Below, in pieces: positions 1 through 6,794 of a stretch of 15,293 bases of DNA (the stretch's first letter is position 1; each line of letters begins with the position of its first letter). The translations under genes and the position numbers were made by a program. The stretch is from NCBI GenBank assembly GCA_001940645.1, contig MDVS01000095.1:1-15293 (forward strand), given 5' to 3'. This stretch comes from Candidatus Heimdallarchaeota archaeon LC_3 (GTDB taxonomy: Archaea; Asgardarchaeota; Heimdallarchaeia; Hodarchaeales; LC-3). The notes beneath the pieces are model-generated. The model saw only the letters and a program-made list of their open reading frames with translations. It was not told where the DNA came from and ran no database searches.

Positions 1-421
1 TAATGTATTCATTTACAATATCTATAGTAATTTATTGAGATAATTATTCTTTTTTTTAATACAAATAGAAATTAATTCGTGATAATATCATGCTTTTACC
101 TTAAATAGTTTCTGAAAATTTTAATATGATCAAAAATTTAACAAGAAAATAGTTTAAATAAGTAAATTATATATAATGACGAATAAAAAAGGAGAATATT
201 TTTTGTTTTTAATATTCATTGTAAAAAACAAATTTAAAATAAAAAAATAATGAATTCTGATCTTTTTTCTTCCTAAAAAGATGGCTCAAAAATTAAAATA
301 ACAATGATTCACGATTTTTTAAATAACGAAATTTAAAGAAATTTAATTGAAAAAGTATATTAGAAACAAATTAATAATTCTTAATAGATTTTGATATAAA
401 TTTTATTTTAAGGTGTAATTT
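1..421. other. AT-rich intergenic region, no gene seen
   Basis: This stretch is dominated by A/T homopolymer runs and has frequent stops in all frames. I see no tRNA-like fold, no repeat array and no convincing ORF on either strand. The only small structure is an A/T hairpin at 260-282 (8-bp arms, 7-base loop), which is expected by chance in such sequence. Composition changes sharply near 421, where the coding part of the next gene begins. The promoter and Shine-Dalgarno site of that gene should lie in the last part of this region. Confidence 0.6.
411..415 (+). promoter_or_regulatory. Shine-Dalgarno AGGTG ahead of an ATT start
   Basis: AGGTG matches the archaeal anti-Shine-Dalgarno sequence and lies six bases before the ATT codon at 422. 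The nucleotidyltransferase frame is open from 419, and the stop at 416-418 lies between the AGGTG and that codon. This supports initiation at or very near 422 rather than at the first ATG (539), which has no comparable site upstream. Confidence 0.45.
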
Positions 422-1150
422 ATTAGCGTTCCCCCTGCAAGAAAGAAAATTGCTTCTTCTGGCGAAGTTAAAGTCAGAACTTTAACTTCAAAAGAACGAT
501 CTTTCAGACATGTACTACGAAGAGAAACTGTTACATGGATGGATAAACTTAGACAATTTCATCCGTTTTGTTATGGTTCAATTGCTAGAGGGGATATTGA
601 ACTTTCTTCTGATTCTGATATTATCATTGATCCTACTCCTAGCTATAAATATGAGTTACTTTTAAAAGAAAAATGGCTATCAAGAACAATTATTCAAGCA
701 ACACCAAACCACGGTCCAAAAACAGTTTACGAATTCCCAAATAAGATGCATTTAACGGTTCCTTTTACCAATTTGTCACAAAGAGAATCAGAATTTTTAA
801 ACTTTGGTGGAAAATTAAGCTTACCAAAATTTCAAAATGGAGAATTCTCTAGTGGGATAAATAAAAGATTAATGCTAGTTGAATCCCAAGACAAAAAGGG
901 ATTTACATTTAAATACATAGCAATTAAGAGCATGCCTATTCATTTAGTTGCCAGAAAAGTAAATGTAGGTGTAGGCATAATATTAGAAAGAATAAGAGTC
1001 CTTAGTAAAAGAGATGAAATAGGAAGAACTGGTTTATTCATAAAACACATACTTAATCCCGGTGATCAACCTGAAGGAGTTCTAAGAGAATTAGCATCAA
1101 AAAATTCTGAATTGAGAAAAGCCTTAGGAAGAAGAAAATATCGCCTTTGA
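422..1150 (+). CDS. Archaeal nucleotidyltransferase (Pol beta superfamily)
   Basis: Predicted nucleotidyltransferase of an archaeal family with the Pol beta fold; its substrate is unknown. The motif G52-S53 followed by D64-x-D66 (numbering from the ATT start) is the nucleotide- and metal-binding signature. Downstream are a VPF...RE...FGG block and a basic C-terminal part containing RDEIGRTGLF and KHIL, which I recall as typical of this family. The first ATG is at 539, but it would leave only 12 residues before the GS motif and remove the helix that normally precedes it. The frame is open back to 419, its composition turns coding-like near 421, and AGGTG sits six bases before ATT 422, so I extend it by 39 residues. 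No ATG, GTG or TTG exists in that extension. The gene converges on the E2-like gene with 11 bases between stops. Fold is confident; start is less so. Confidence 0.8.
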   Translation: MSVPPARKKIASSGEVKVRTLTSKERSFRHVLRRETVTWMDKLRQFHPFCYGSIARGDIELSSDSDIIIDPTPSYKYELLLKEKWLSRTIIQATPNHGPKTVYEFPNKMHLTVPFTNLSQRESEFLNFGGKLSLPKFQNGEFSSGINKRLMLVESQDKKGFTFKYIAIKSMPIHLVARKVNVGVGIILERIRVLSKRDEIGRTGLFIKHILNPGDQPEGVLRELASKNSELRKALGRRKYRL

Positions 1151-1161
1151 ATTAGGTCTAA

Positions 1162-2424
1162 TTAGTTAATACCTTCCAAAGTTAGAATCTTGCTTCTAAT
1201 TATACTACTTTTCTCCAAATCGATAATTAAAGCTTTATAATTATTTTTACTATTAGAATTCGCTGTTTTTAAACATTTTTGGAGCATAGAAATATCATCA
1301 GAATAAATATTGTCTTCATTCCTTATTTTTGATCTATAGTATACCTCAATGTCTTCAAAAAATAATTCTAAAGAATTTGCATCAAGATTTAATAAAAAGT
1401 ATCTCCATTCTATTTCTTGAAAAACTTGATTATTTCTCACTACTCCTTTTATTTTCTGTAATGTTTCATTTGCTTTTTCTGGAATTCTTTGACTAAACCA
1501 AGTTAAAAATATAGCTGTATTTGCTATTTTCTTCTTAATTTCATCAGAATTATAATCAACGAATTCATCGGGTACTAATTTTGAATAGTCCTTCAAACCA
1601 ACATTGATTTGATACATTTTTAGTAGCGAAAACGTAAATTTTAGTTCTCTTACTAAAAAATTCCAAAACCCACTTATTAACCAGTCACATAGAAAATGTG
1701 TGTTTGACCAACCAGAAGTTTCCTCATTTATCCCGGTGACTAAGAAGAAAGTGTTCCCCTTTGAATCAACCCATTTTTTTGTATAATCTATTTGTCTTAC
1801 TAGCCAATGATCTATTGATTTAATAAATAATTTTGGGGGTGATTCAGGGTAATTATTTGGTAAAATCACCTTCCATTTAGCGGTATATGAATCACTATCT
1901 GGAATTACAGTTTCTACTTGCCAAACACGATGGGAATGTTTTTCAACTTCATCTGGTAATATTTGTAACCAATTACGCCTTTGTGTAAATTGTAACCATT
2001 GAACTAAAGAAGAAATTAGCCTTAACTCTAATTTACTTCTGGTATTCCACAATGGTGAAGATACAGATATTTCAATAATATTTCTAGGCCGAAGTGCTCC
2101 AATAACTCGAGGTCGAAGATGTTCTATTAGCCCCATTGTGGGTTGATTTAAATCAATTATTGTAAATTCGTTCCCATATTTTGATACGAATAAATCTAAA
2201 GATTGATTCCATATTTCTTTAGAAAATGGTCGCAATCCATATGGTTCTATTAGTTGAATATTCGCTTCAGAAACTTCTAACTCTTCACTAATATGGTAAA
2301 GAATCTCTTGTTGTACTTCATTCAACATTTCAATTGCTTTTTGTGTAGAATCAAAGTCAAGAACAATCTTCAATTCTTCATCTGGTGCATGATAATAAAA
2401 AAAGTAAAATAAATATCTTGACAT
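1162..2424 (-). CDS. E2/UEV-like (ubiquitin-conjugating fold) protein, catalytic Cys absent
   Basis: A 420-residue protein whose middle (about 128-265) reads like a ubiquitin-conjugating (UBC) fold. It has an amphipathic helix (LELRLISSLVQWL), strands ending in WKVILP, the E2 hallmark NYPESPP (191-197), then G223 and G238-W239-S240 followed by a hydrophobic helix, matching the E2 WSP region. The stretch aligned to the E2 catalytic GxxCLDI loop reads GNTFFLV. The only cysteines are C246 and C384, so it resembles inactive UEV or RWD domains (known from TSG101 and Mms2) rather than an active E2. Residues 1-125 and 266-420 (helical) are unrecognised. The start lies five bases after the prenyl synthase stop, so the two are almost certainly cotranscribed and perhaps translationally coupled. 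No E1, ubiquitin-like or JAB gene is visible nearby. The fold call rests on motif reading only. Alternatives are an RWD domain or a prokaryotic E2-like protein. Confidence 0.6.
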   Translation of the reverse strand: MSRYLFYFFYYHAPDEELKIVLDFDSTQKAIEMLNEVQQEILYHISEELEVSEANIQLIEPYGLRPFSKEIWNQSLDLFVSKYGNEFTIIDLNQPTMGLIEHLRPRVIGALRPRNIIEISVSSPLWNTRSKLELRLISSLVQWLQFTQRRNWLQILPDEVEKHSHRVWQVETVIPDSDSYTAKWKVILPNNYPESPPKLFIKSIDHWLVRQIDYTKKWVDSKGNTFFLVTGINEETSGWSNTHFLCDWLISGFWNFLVRELKFTFSLLKMYQINVGLKDYSKLVPDEFVDYNSDEIKKKIANTAIFLTWFSQRIPEKANETLQKIKGVVRNNQVFQEIEWRYFLLNLDANSLELFFEDIEVYYRSKIRNEDNIYSDDISMLQKCLKTANSNSKNNYKALIIDLEKSSIIRSKILTLEGIN

Positions 2425-2429
2425 TGATA

Positions 2430-3494
2430 TCAGCTACTTCTATGGATCTGTTGAAACGCTAAATCGTTTATAATTTTTTTAGCATCTTTATTACAATTAA
2501 AATTATTTAGTTTTGTTTCTCCTTCCTTCGCATAGCTCTCTATTTTCTTTTGTGCATATTTCAAGCTATTGTATTTCTTAACTAAATCCCTTACTAGATT
2601 GTATTGATCATCTGGTAAATTTTCCTTACCTAAAACATTTAGCATGCGATCTTTTTCATCATCATTACATTTTTTATATGAATCAATAATAAAAAGCGTT
2701 TTCTTTCCCTCTTTAAGATCTGAATTAATAGATTTACCTGTTTTTTCTTCCTTTCCAAATGTGCCTATAATATCATCTGATATTTGAAATGCTAGTCCTA
2801 AAGGAACCCCAAAGGAAGAAATTTTCTCCATTTTTTCTTTAGATGCCCCAGCTATTATGGCTCCAAATTGTAAGGGGGCTACGATGGTATATTTAGCAGT
2901 TTTTAGAGTCATGATGTCAATAATATCTTTTTCAGTCGTTTCAGCTATTTTTTTTACTGCCACTTCTACATCTATTATCTGTCCTGCAAGTGTTTCTTCT
3001 ATAACTTGATGGATTAAACCAGTTAAATCTAATTTTACGGAATCTAGTATACCTTTTAACTCTTGTATTATTTTATAAGCTTTAACCAAGGCATAATTTC
3101 CTGCTAGGATCCCCATACTTTCTCCCATATGCAAATCATTATTGTATTTCTTGGCCCATGTTAAATGAAGGGTTTCCAATCCTCTACGAAGAGGAGCTTT
3201 GTCAATAATATCATCATGGATAAGAAAAAAAGATTGTAAAAGTTCCATAACAATTCCAACTTTATGAATTGTATCCAGGATATTAGAATTTATTTTTTCA
3301 TCCCTCTGAAATAATCTAAATCCAACTTCGACTAATGAAGCACGAATTCTTTTACCCCCTCTTAAAGTAAACTCTTTAATATGCTCTAATACCTCTTTTT
3401 CTAAAGTTGTATTTTTACTATGAGATAGAAGTGATTCAAAGTAATCTACTAATTTGGAATTTATAATAGTAGCATTTTTAGTGAAAAAGTTCAT
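2430..3494 (-). CDS. Short-chain polyprenyl (geranylgeranyl/farnesyl) diphosphate synthase
   Basis: Head-to-tail prenyl transferase that condenses isopentenyl diphosphate with allylic diphosphates; in archaea it supplies C15/C20 chains for ether lipids. The 354 residues include GGKRIR (46-51, diphosphate binding), the first Asp-rich motif D94-D95-I-I-D98 followed by RRG (103-105), KTAKYT (198-203), and the second Asp-rich motif D240-D241-I-I-G244 with GKS...D...GKKT after it. The FARM has no two-residue insertion, so it is not the bacterial type II form. Positions -5 and -4 before it are F89 and F90; paired aromatics here are characteristic of eukaryotic farnesyl diphosphate synthases, while many archaeal GGPP synthases have only one. 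Product length may therefore be C15 or C20. The ATG at 3494 gives the family's usual N-terminus. It is first in an operon with the E2-like gene. Confidence 0.92.
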   Translation of the reverse strand: MNFFTKNATIINSKLVDYFESLLSHSKNTTLEKEVLEHIKEFTLRGGKRIRASLVEVGFRLFQRDEKINSNILDTIHKVGIVMELLQSFFLIHDDIIDKAPLRRGLETLHLTWAKKYNNDLHMGESMGILAGNYALVKAYKIIQELKGILDSVKLDLTGLIHQVIEETLAGQIIDVEVAVKKIAETTEKDIIDIMTLKTAKYTIVAPLQFGAIIAGASKEKMEKISSFGVPLGLAFQISDDIIGTFGKEEKTGKSINSDLKEGKKTLFIIDSYKKCNDDEKDRMLNVLGKENLPDDQYNLVRDLVKKYNSLKYAQKKIESYAKEGETKLNNFNCNKDAKKIINDLAFQQIHRSS

Positions 3495-3626
3495 AATTAA
3501 GATTTTTGAAACATAATTTATATTTCTCTTGATGTAATTTGAAGCGAGATTGAAAGAAAATATAGTAATAAGAGAGAAAAGATCTAAATTTGGATTATAA
3601 GATCGTCATTATTGAAATTCGTAAAT

Positions 3627-3640
3627 AAAAAAGTTTTTAA
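3627..3640 (-). terminator. Possible T-run terminator after the zinc-binding gene
   Basis: Read on the minus strand, a T-rich stretch with runs of four and six T lies 14-27 bases beyond the stop of the small metal-binding gene. Archaeal transcription commonly ends at such U-tracts without a hairpin. The surrounding DNA is AT-rich, so the assignment is weak. Confidence 0.3.
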
Positions 3641-3653
3641 AATAGAAGTCCTG

Positions 3654-3947
3654 CTATGCACCAACAATAAAGGGTATCATAGATTGATCATGATGTTGTA
3701 CAACTCGTTCTGTCTTGTTACAGATCTCACACTTCATTTCCTTAGTTTCTTCAACGTACTCCATTTGTTGGCCATCACAGGAAGGAAAATCTTGAACATG
3801 ATCACATGATTGACATTTCAATTTCAATGCTACTTCAGATGCTGTTCTAGTTGTCTCAGTATGATCTAAACTTGGGTTTTTTAATTTTTCTGCTAATTCT
3901 TTTGCTAATTCGCCTTTATCTTCACCAGACATGTTTTTCAAATCCAT
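3654..3947 (-). CDS. Small tandem metal-binding (zinc-ribbon-like) protein
   Basis: A 97-residue protein I do not recognise by name. Residues 1-43 are charged and helical. Residues 45-90 hold two copies of one half-motif: C45-x2-C48-x8-C57-D-G-x2-M62, then C73-x2-C76-x8-H85-H-D-x2-M90. Both have the same spacing, which suggests an internal duplication forming two metal sites, or one site shared between halves. Zinc is most likely, iron is possible. The second copy replaces the third Cys by His. Two starts are possible: Met1 at 3947 and Met6 at 3932 (MSGEDKGE), neither with a strong Shine-Dalgarno site. The gene is divergent from fixC across about 250 bases that contain a hairpin/operator-like palindrome. 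A role in regulation or metal handling is plausible but not shown. Confidence 0.75.
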   Translation of the reverse strand: MDLKNMSGEDKGELAKELAEKLKNPSLDHTETTRTASEVALKLKCQSCDHVQDFPSCDGQQMEYVEETKEMKCEICNKTERVVQHHDQSMIPFIVGA

Positions 3948-4026
3948 TTTATAATTTTCTAATACTTTTACTAAGATAATTTCTTAATGAATCTTCCAAC
4001 TATCTTTTAAAAAGTTTAACAAGAGG

Positions 4027-4047
4027 GTAATCTTTCTTTAAGATTAC
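4027..4047. promoter_or_regulatory. Perfect inverted repeat in the divergent promoter region
   Basis: GTAATCTT (4027-4034) and AAGATTAC (4040-4047) are exact reverse complements separated by five bases. The element sits between the divergent starts at 3947 and 4198. It lies just upstream (minus-strand sense) of a TATA-like CTTTTTAAAAG at about 4003-4017. Its symmetry, length and place fit an operator for a dimeric regulator. A short hairpin formed in RNA is an alternative. Confidence 0.35.
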
Positions 4048-4174
4048 TAGTTTTAATATCATTTTTATGAATTTTATTATTAAAAATCTTCAAAACATTC
4101 ATTTTTGATAATACTAATGAAAGGAATAATCAGTTAAGACAATTTTTATCTTTATTTAGTCTCTAAATAGCAAA

Positions 4175-4190
4175 TTTATAATGATTAGGT
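4175..4190 (+). promoter_or_regulatory. TATA-like element and AGGT site ahead of fixC
   Basis: GCAAAT followed by TTTATAAT (4170-4182) resembles an archaeal BRE plus TATA box, but its centre is only about 20 bases before the ATG at 4198, short for a leaderless start. AGGT at 4187-4190 lies seven bases before the ATG and could act as a Shine-Dalgarno site. In that case the promoter would lie further upstream, in the T-rich stretch near 4143-4158. The two readings cannot be resolved from sequence. Confidence 0.3.
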
Positions 4191-4197
4191 ATCATTC

Positions 4198-5529
4198 ATG
4201 GACTATGATGTAATAGTTATAGGTGCTGGTGTTGCAGGTTCAGCAACTGCCATTCATGCAGCTAATAAGGGTTTGGATGTACTTCTTCTTGATCGAGGTG
4301 ATCCCATTGGAAGTAAAAATTTATCTGGTGGAGTTTTATGGGGAAATGATTTAGGAACATTACTCGGAGATAATTGGTGGGAAGAAGCACCTGTTGAAAG
4401 ATATATTGTGAACAAGGGAATAGGTTTATTAGCCCCCGAAGATTCTATGTTTGTAAATCTTAATTTTCCAAGTTGGAAAAAGCCTCCTTATAATGGATTT
4501 TCAGTTTTACGTGCACATTTTGATCCATGGTTAGCTGAAAAAGCTAAAGAAGCTGGGGCTGACGTATTTAATTCAGTTAATGTTGATGAATTAATAATTA
4601 AGGATGGCAAAGTATGTGGAATTCGGCAAAGTGGGGATGAATTCACAAGTAATGTCGTTGTTTTTGCGGAAGGAGCAAATCCCCAACTTGCAATAAAGTA
4701 CGGTTTTAGAAATGAGTTAGATCCAAAAAAAGATGTCCAAAAACATTTTATGTTAGGAATAAAAGAGATAATATCATTACCCCAAGAAACAATAGAACAA
4801 CGATTTAATGTTGGAGCAGGGGAAGGAATGGCCTATGAAATGCTTGCAGGGTGTTATAGACCACCAAATGATCAAGCAAGAGTTGGAGCTTTTCTGTACA
4901 CTAACAAAGAAAGTTTATCAATTGGTATTGTTGTTCAACTTGAAACAATCACAAGGAAAAGTCAATCTGAACTCGGAATCCATACATATACCCTATGGGA
5001 ACAATTTAAGAAACACCCATTTATATCAAAATTAATAGAAGACGGCGAAACAGTTGAATATGGTGCTAAAATGGTTCCTCATGGTGGAATTCATATGATC
5101 CCGAAAAAATTATTCTTTAATGGGGCTTTATTAGTTGGTGATGCCGCTGGATTCGTATTCTCAAATGGTCTAACCATAAATGGGATGAATTATGGTATTT
5201 GTTCTGGTATTTTAGCTGCTGATGCGTTAATTGAAGCTAAATCGAAAAACGACTTTACAAGTAGAGGATTATCGATTTATGGGAAGAAAATAAAAAGCTC
5301 TTATTTCTATAAAACCATGAAAAAATTCAAGAAAGTAGATAAATACCTAACAAATCCTAGATTATTTAACAGATATGCAGAGGTTCTCACTGGAGGATTA
5401 AAGGATATGTTAACTGAGAATCAAGAAGTGAAACAAAAAGCTATATCTGCAATGATTAATAACCTTAAAAAACAGAAAGTAAATAGATTTAGAGCTGCAT
5501 TAGATGCTTTAAGTTTAAGACATTTGTAA
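4198..5529 (+). CDS. fixC: FixC-like flavoprotein (ETF-quinone oxidoreductase family)
   Basis: FAD-dependent oxidoreductase of the FixC / ETF-quinone oxidoreductase family, related to geranylgeranyl reductases. It is expected to move electrons between electron-transfer flavoprotein or ferredoxin and quinone at the membrane. The N-terminus has the dinucleotide fold G9-A-G11-V-A-G14 with D32 at the end of the second strand. NLSGGV (41-46) and PHGGIHMIP are typical of FixC. G314-D315-A-A-G is the second FAD contact, followed by NGMNYGICSGILAADAL. Length (443 residues) is normal. FixX follows after 42 bases, completing the flavoprotein-ferredoxin pair. The ETF subunits (fixA, fixB) are not in the window, so the electron donor must be encoded elsewhere. 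A prenyl-lipid reductase role is a less likely alternative given the FixC-type motifs. Confidence 0.9.
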   Translation: MDYDVIVIGAGVAGSATAIHAANKGLDVLLLDRGDPIGSKNLSGGVLWGNDLGTLLGDNWWEEAPVERYIVNKGIGLLAPEDSMFVNLNFPSWKKPPYNGFSVLRAHFDPWLAEKAKEAGADVFNSVNVDELIIKDGKVCGIRQSGDEFTSNVVVFAEGANPQLAIKYGFRNELDPKKDVQKHFMLGIKEIISLPQETIEQRFNVGAGEGMAYEMLAGCYRPPNDQARVGAFLYTNKESLSIGIVVQLETITRKSQSELGIHTYTLWEQFKKHPFISKLIEDGETVEYGAKMVPHGGIHMIPKKLFFNGALLVGDAAGFVFSNGLTINGMNYGICSGILAADALIEAKSKNDFTSRGLSIYGKKIKSSYFYKTMKKFKKVDKYLTNPRLFNRYAEVLTGGLKDMLTENQEVKQKAISAMINNLKKQKVNRFRAALDALSLRHL

Positions 5530-5571
5530 TAAAAGAAATTATTAAATTATCTTTTCAAAGAGTGTAATTAA

Positions 5572-5880
5572 ATGAGTGTCTCAGACAAACATGGACCAGA
5601 ATTTGATAAAAATAAACTTGGAACACTTGAATACAATATAGATTCACATGAAAATGCACATATAGTAGTAGATTATAATAAATGTGCAAAATGTCCACAC
5701 CAGAATTGTGTCTGGGGATGCCCGGTACAATGCTACACTCTTGTTGATTTAAAACAAAATATTTTGTTCCAATTTGAAGACTGTGTTGAATGTGGAACTT
5801 GTTTTTTATTGTGTGATCAAGATTCTGTTAAATGGTCCAATCCTCGTGGAACTTTTGGTGTAAAATATAATTACGGTTGA
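5572..5880 (+). CDS. fixX: FixX-like ferredoxin partner of FixC
   Basis: A 102-residue ferredoxin-like protein of the FixX family, corresponding to the C-terminal iron-sulfur domain of eukaryotic ETF-quinone oxidoreductase. Cysteines are at 38, 41, 46 and 50 (C-x2-C-x4-C-x3-CP) and at 71, 74, 77 and 81 (C-x2-C-x2-C-x3-C), plus C54. C50 with C71, C74 and C77 matches the cluster ligands known in ETF-QO. C38, C41, C46 and C81 could hold a second cluster, as in 2[4Fe-4S] ferredoxins. The C-terminal WSNPRGTFGVKYNYG is the FixX signature. It should pass electrons to or from the FAD of the preceding FixC. The start ATG at 5572 gives the usual family length. Confidence 0.92.
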   Translation: MSVSDKHGPEFDKNKLGTLEYNIDSHENAHIVVDYNKCAKCPHQNCVWGCPVQCYTLVDLKQNILFQFEDCVECGTCFLLCDQDSVKWSNPRGTFGVKYNYG

Positions 5881-5892
5881 AATTATAATCGA

Positions 5893-5911
5893 TTTTCAAT
5901 TTTCTTTTTTT
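5893..5911 (+). terminator. T-run terminator candidate after fixX
   Basis: Runs of four, four and seven T lie 13-31 bases after the fixX stop. This is the pattern of archaeal U-tract termination. It overlaps the TTG at 5910 that could extend the next gene, which favours the ATG at 5925 as that gene's start. Readthrough into the sulfurtransferase gene remains possible. Confidence 0.4.
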
Positions 5912-5924
5912 GAGTTCTAAGACA

Positions 5925-6794
5925 ATGAAATATAAAACTTTCATCAATGCAGATCAATTATTTGAAATTCATACTAAATCAAATATTGTTATATTTGATA
6001 TCAGATTTGGGGATGAAACACAAGGTTCACGAAACTTAATTTATTTAGAAGCTCATATACCAGGAGCTATCTATGCAGATTTTAAATACGAGATTACAGG
6101 TGATGAAAATGCCGGTAAGGGGAGAAATCCATTACCGAAAATTTCTGATTTTAAAAATTGGTTAGAAAAAAACAACTTAAATCCTGCTGATTCTAATCTC
6201 CAAATTGTTATTTATGACAACAATAAGGGTTCTAATGCAGCTAGAGTATGGTGGCAACTTCGAACTATGAATTTTCATTCTGTGGCTGTTCTTGAAGGAG
6301 GTTATGATCAGTGGATAAGAAAAAACTTCCCTATAATAAATGGTGAAGAATTGAGGAAAAAATCAGAAAAAAGTACAATCATTCCTCCAACGTGGGAAGA
6401 AGGAATTTTTCCTTTTGTTGAAATTAACGAAATTAAAAAAAATATTGAAACGCAGAATAAGATAGTGATTGATAGTCGTGACGCGGACAGGTACAATGGG
6501 GTAACAACTGGTATAGATCCTATTGCAGGGCATATTCCAAAATCAAAACTCTATCATTGGGCGTCGAATGTTAATGAACAGGGGTTATTAAAATCAAAAG
6601 AAACCATCAAATTGCAATTAAATAATGTAACTAAATTTCAAGATATTAATAACATTATTTTTTCCTGTGGGAGTGGTGTAACTGCTTGTTACAATATTTT
6701 AGTTTCAGAACATGTAGGGTTGGGAATACCAGCACTTTACGTTGGTTCATGGAGTGAGTGGTCTTATCATAATCCAGATCTCACAGAACCATAA
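5925..6794 (+). CDS. sseA: Two-domain sulfurtransferase (3-mercaptopyruvate sulfurtransferase-like)
   Basis: Tandem rhodanese-fold sulfurtransferase of 289 residues, the usual size for the thiosulfate/3-mercaptopyruvate sulfurtransferase family. The N-terminal domain has VIFDIRF, AHIPGAIYADF, IVIYDNN and LEGGYDQW. The C-terminal domain has VIDSRD, IAGHIPKSKLYHW and the active loop CGSGVTA (248-254). A CGSG loop is typical of mercaptopyruvate enzymes, whereas thiosulfate enzymes usually carry CRKG, so mercaptopyruvate or a related sulfur donor is the likelier substrate. It probably acts in the cytosol in sulfur transfer or cyanide/thiol handling. The frame also allows a TTG start at 5910, but that lies inside a T-run and adds five unremarkable residues, so I use ATG 5925. 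Its stop abuts the stop of the Nudix gene with no base between. Confidence 0.9.
   Translation: MKYKTFINADQLFEIHTKSNIVIFDIRFGDETQGSRNLIYLEAHIPGAIYADFKYEITGDENAGKGRNPLPKISDFKNWLEKNNLNPADSNLQIVIYDNNKGSNAARVWWQLRTMNFHSVAVLEGGYDQWIRKNFPIINGEELRKKSEKSTIIPPTWEEGIFPFVEINEIKKNIETQNKIVIDSRDADRYNGVTTGIDPIAGHIPKSKLYHWASNVNEQGLLKSKETIKLQLNNVTKFQDINNIIFSCGSGVTACYNILVSEHVGLGIPALYVGSWSEWSYHNPDLTEP

Noticed and set aside
260..282. Hairpin ATCTTTTT / AAAAAGAT
   Set aside because: A/T-only stem apart from one pair, in very AT-rich DNA, not placed at the end of a gene; expected by chance.
1630..1780. Active E2 ubiquitin-conjugating enzyme
   Set aside because: No cysteine at or near the catalytic loop position; C246 falls in the following helix, so activity as a classical E2 is unlikely.
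3612..3809. Plus-strand open frame of 65 codons
   Set aside because: It lies antisense to the metal-binding protein gene, has no Shine-Dalgarno site and a Cys/Leu/Phe-rich composition of a shadow frame; the minus-strand gene has the conserved metal motif.
4808..5035. 75-codon frame inside fixC
   Set aside because: Out of frame within a well-conserved flavoprotein gene, no motif and no start signal.
6308..6496. Minus-strand hydrophobic frame of 62 codons
   Set aside because: Antisense to the sulfurtransferase; the apparent hydrophobic stretch comes from Lys/Asn/Ile-rich sense codons read backwards.
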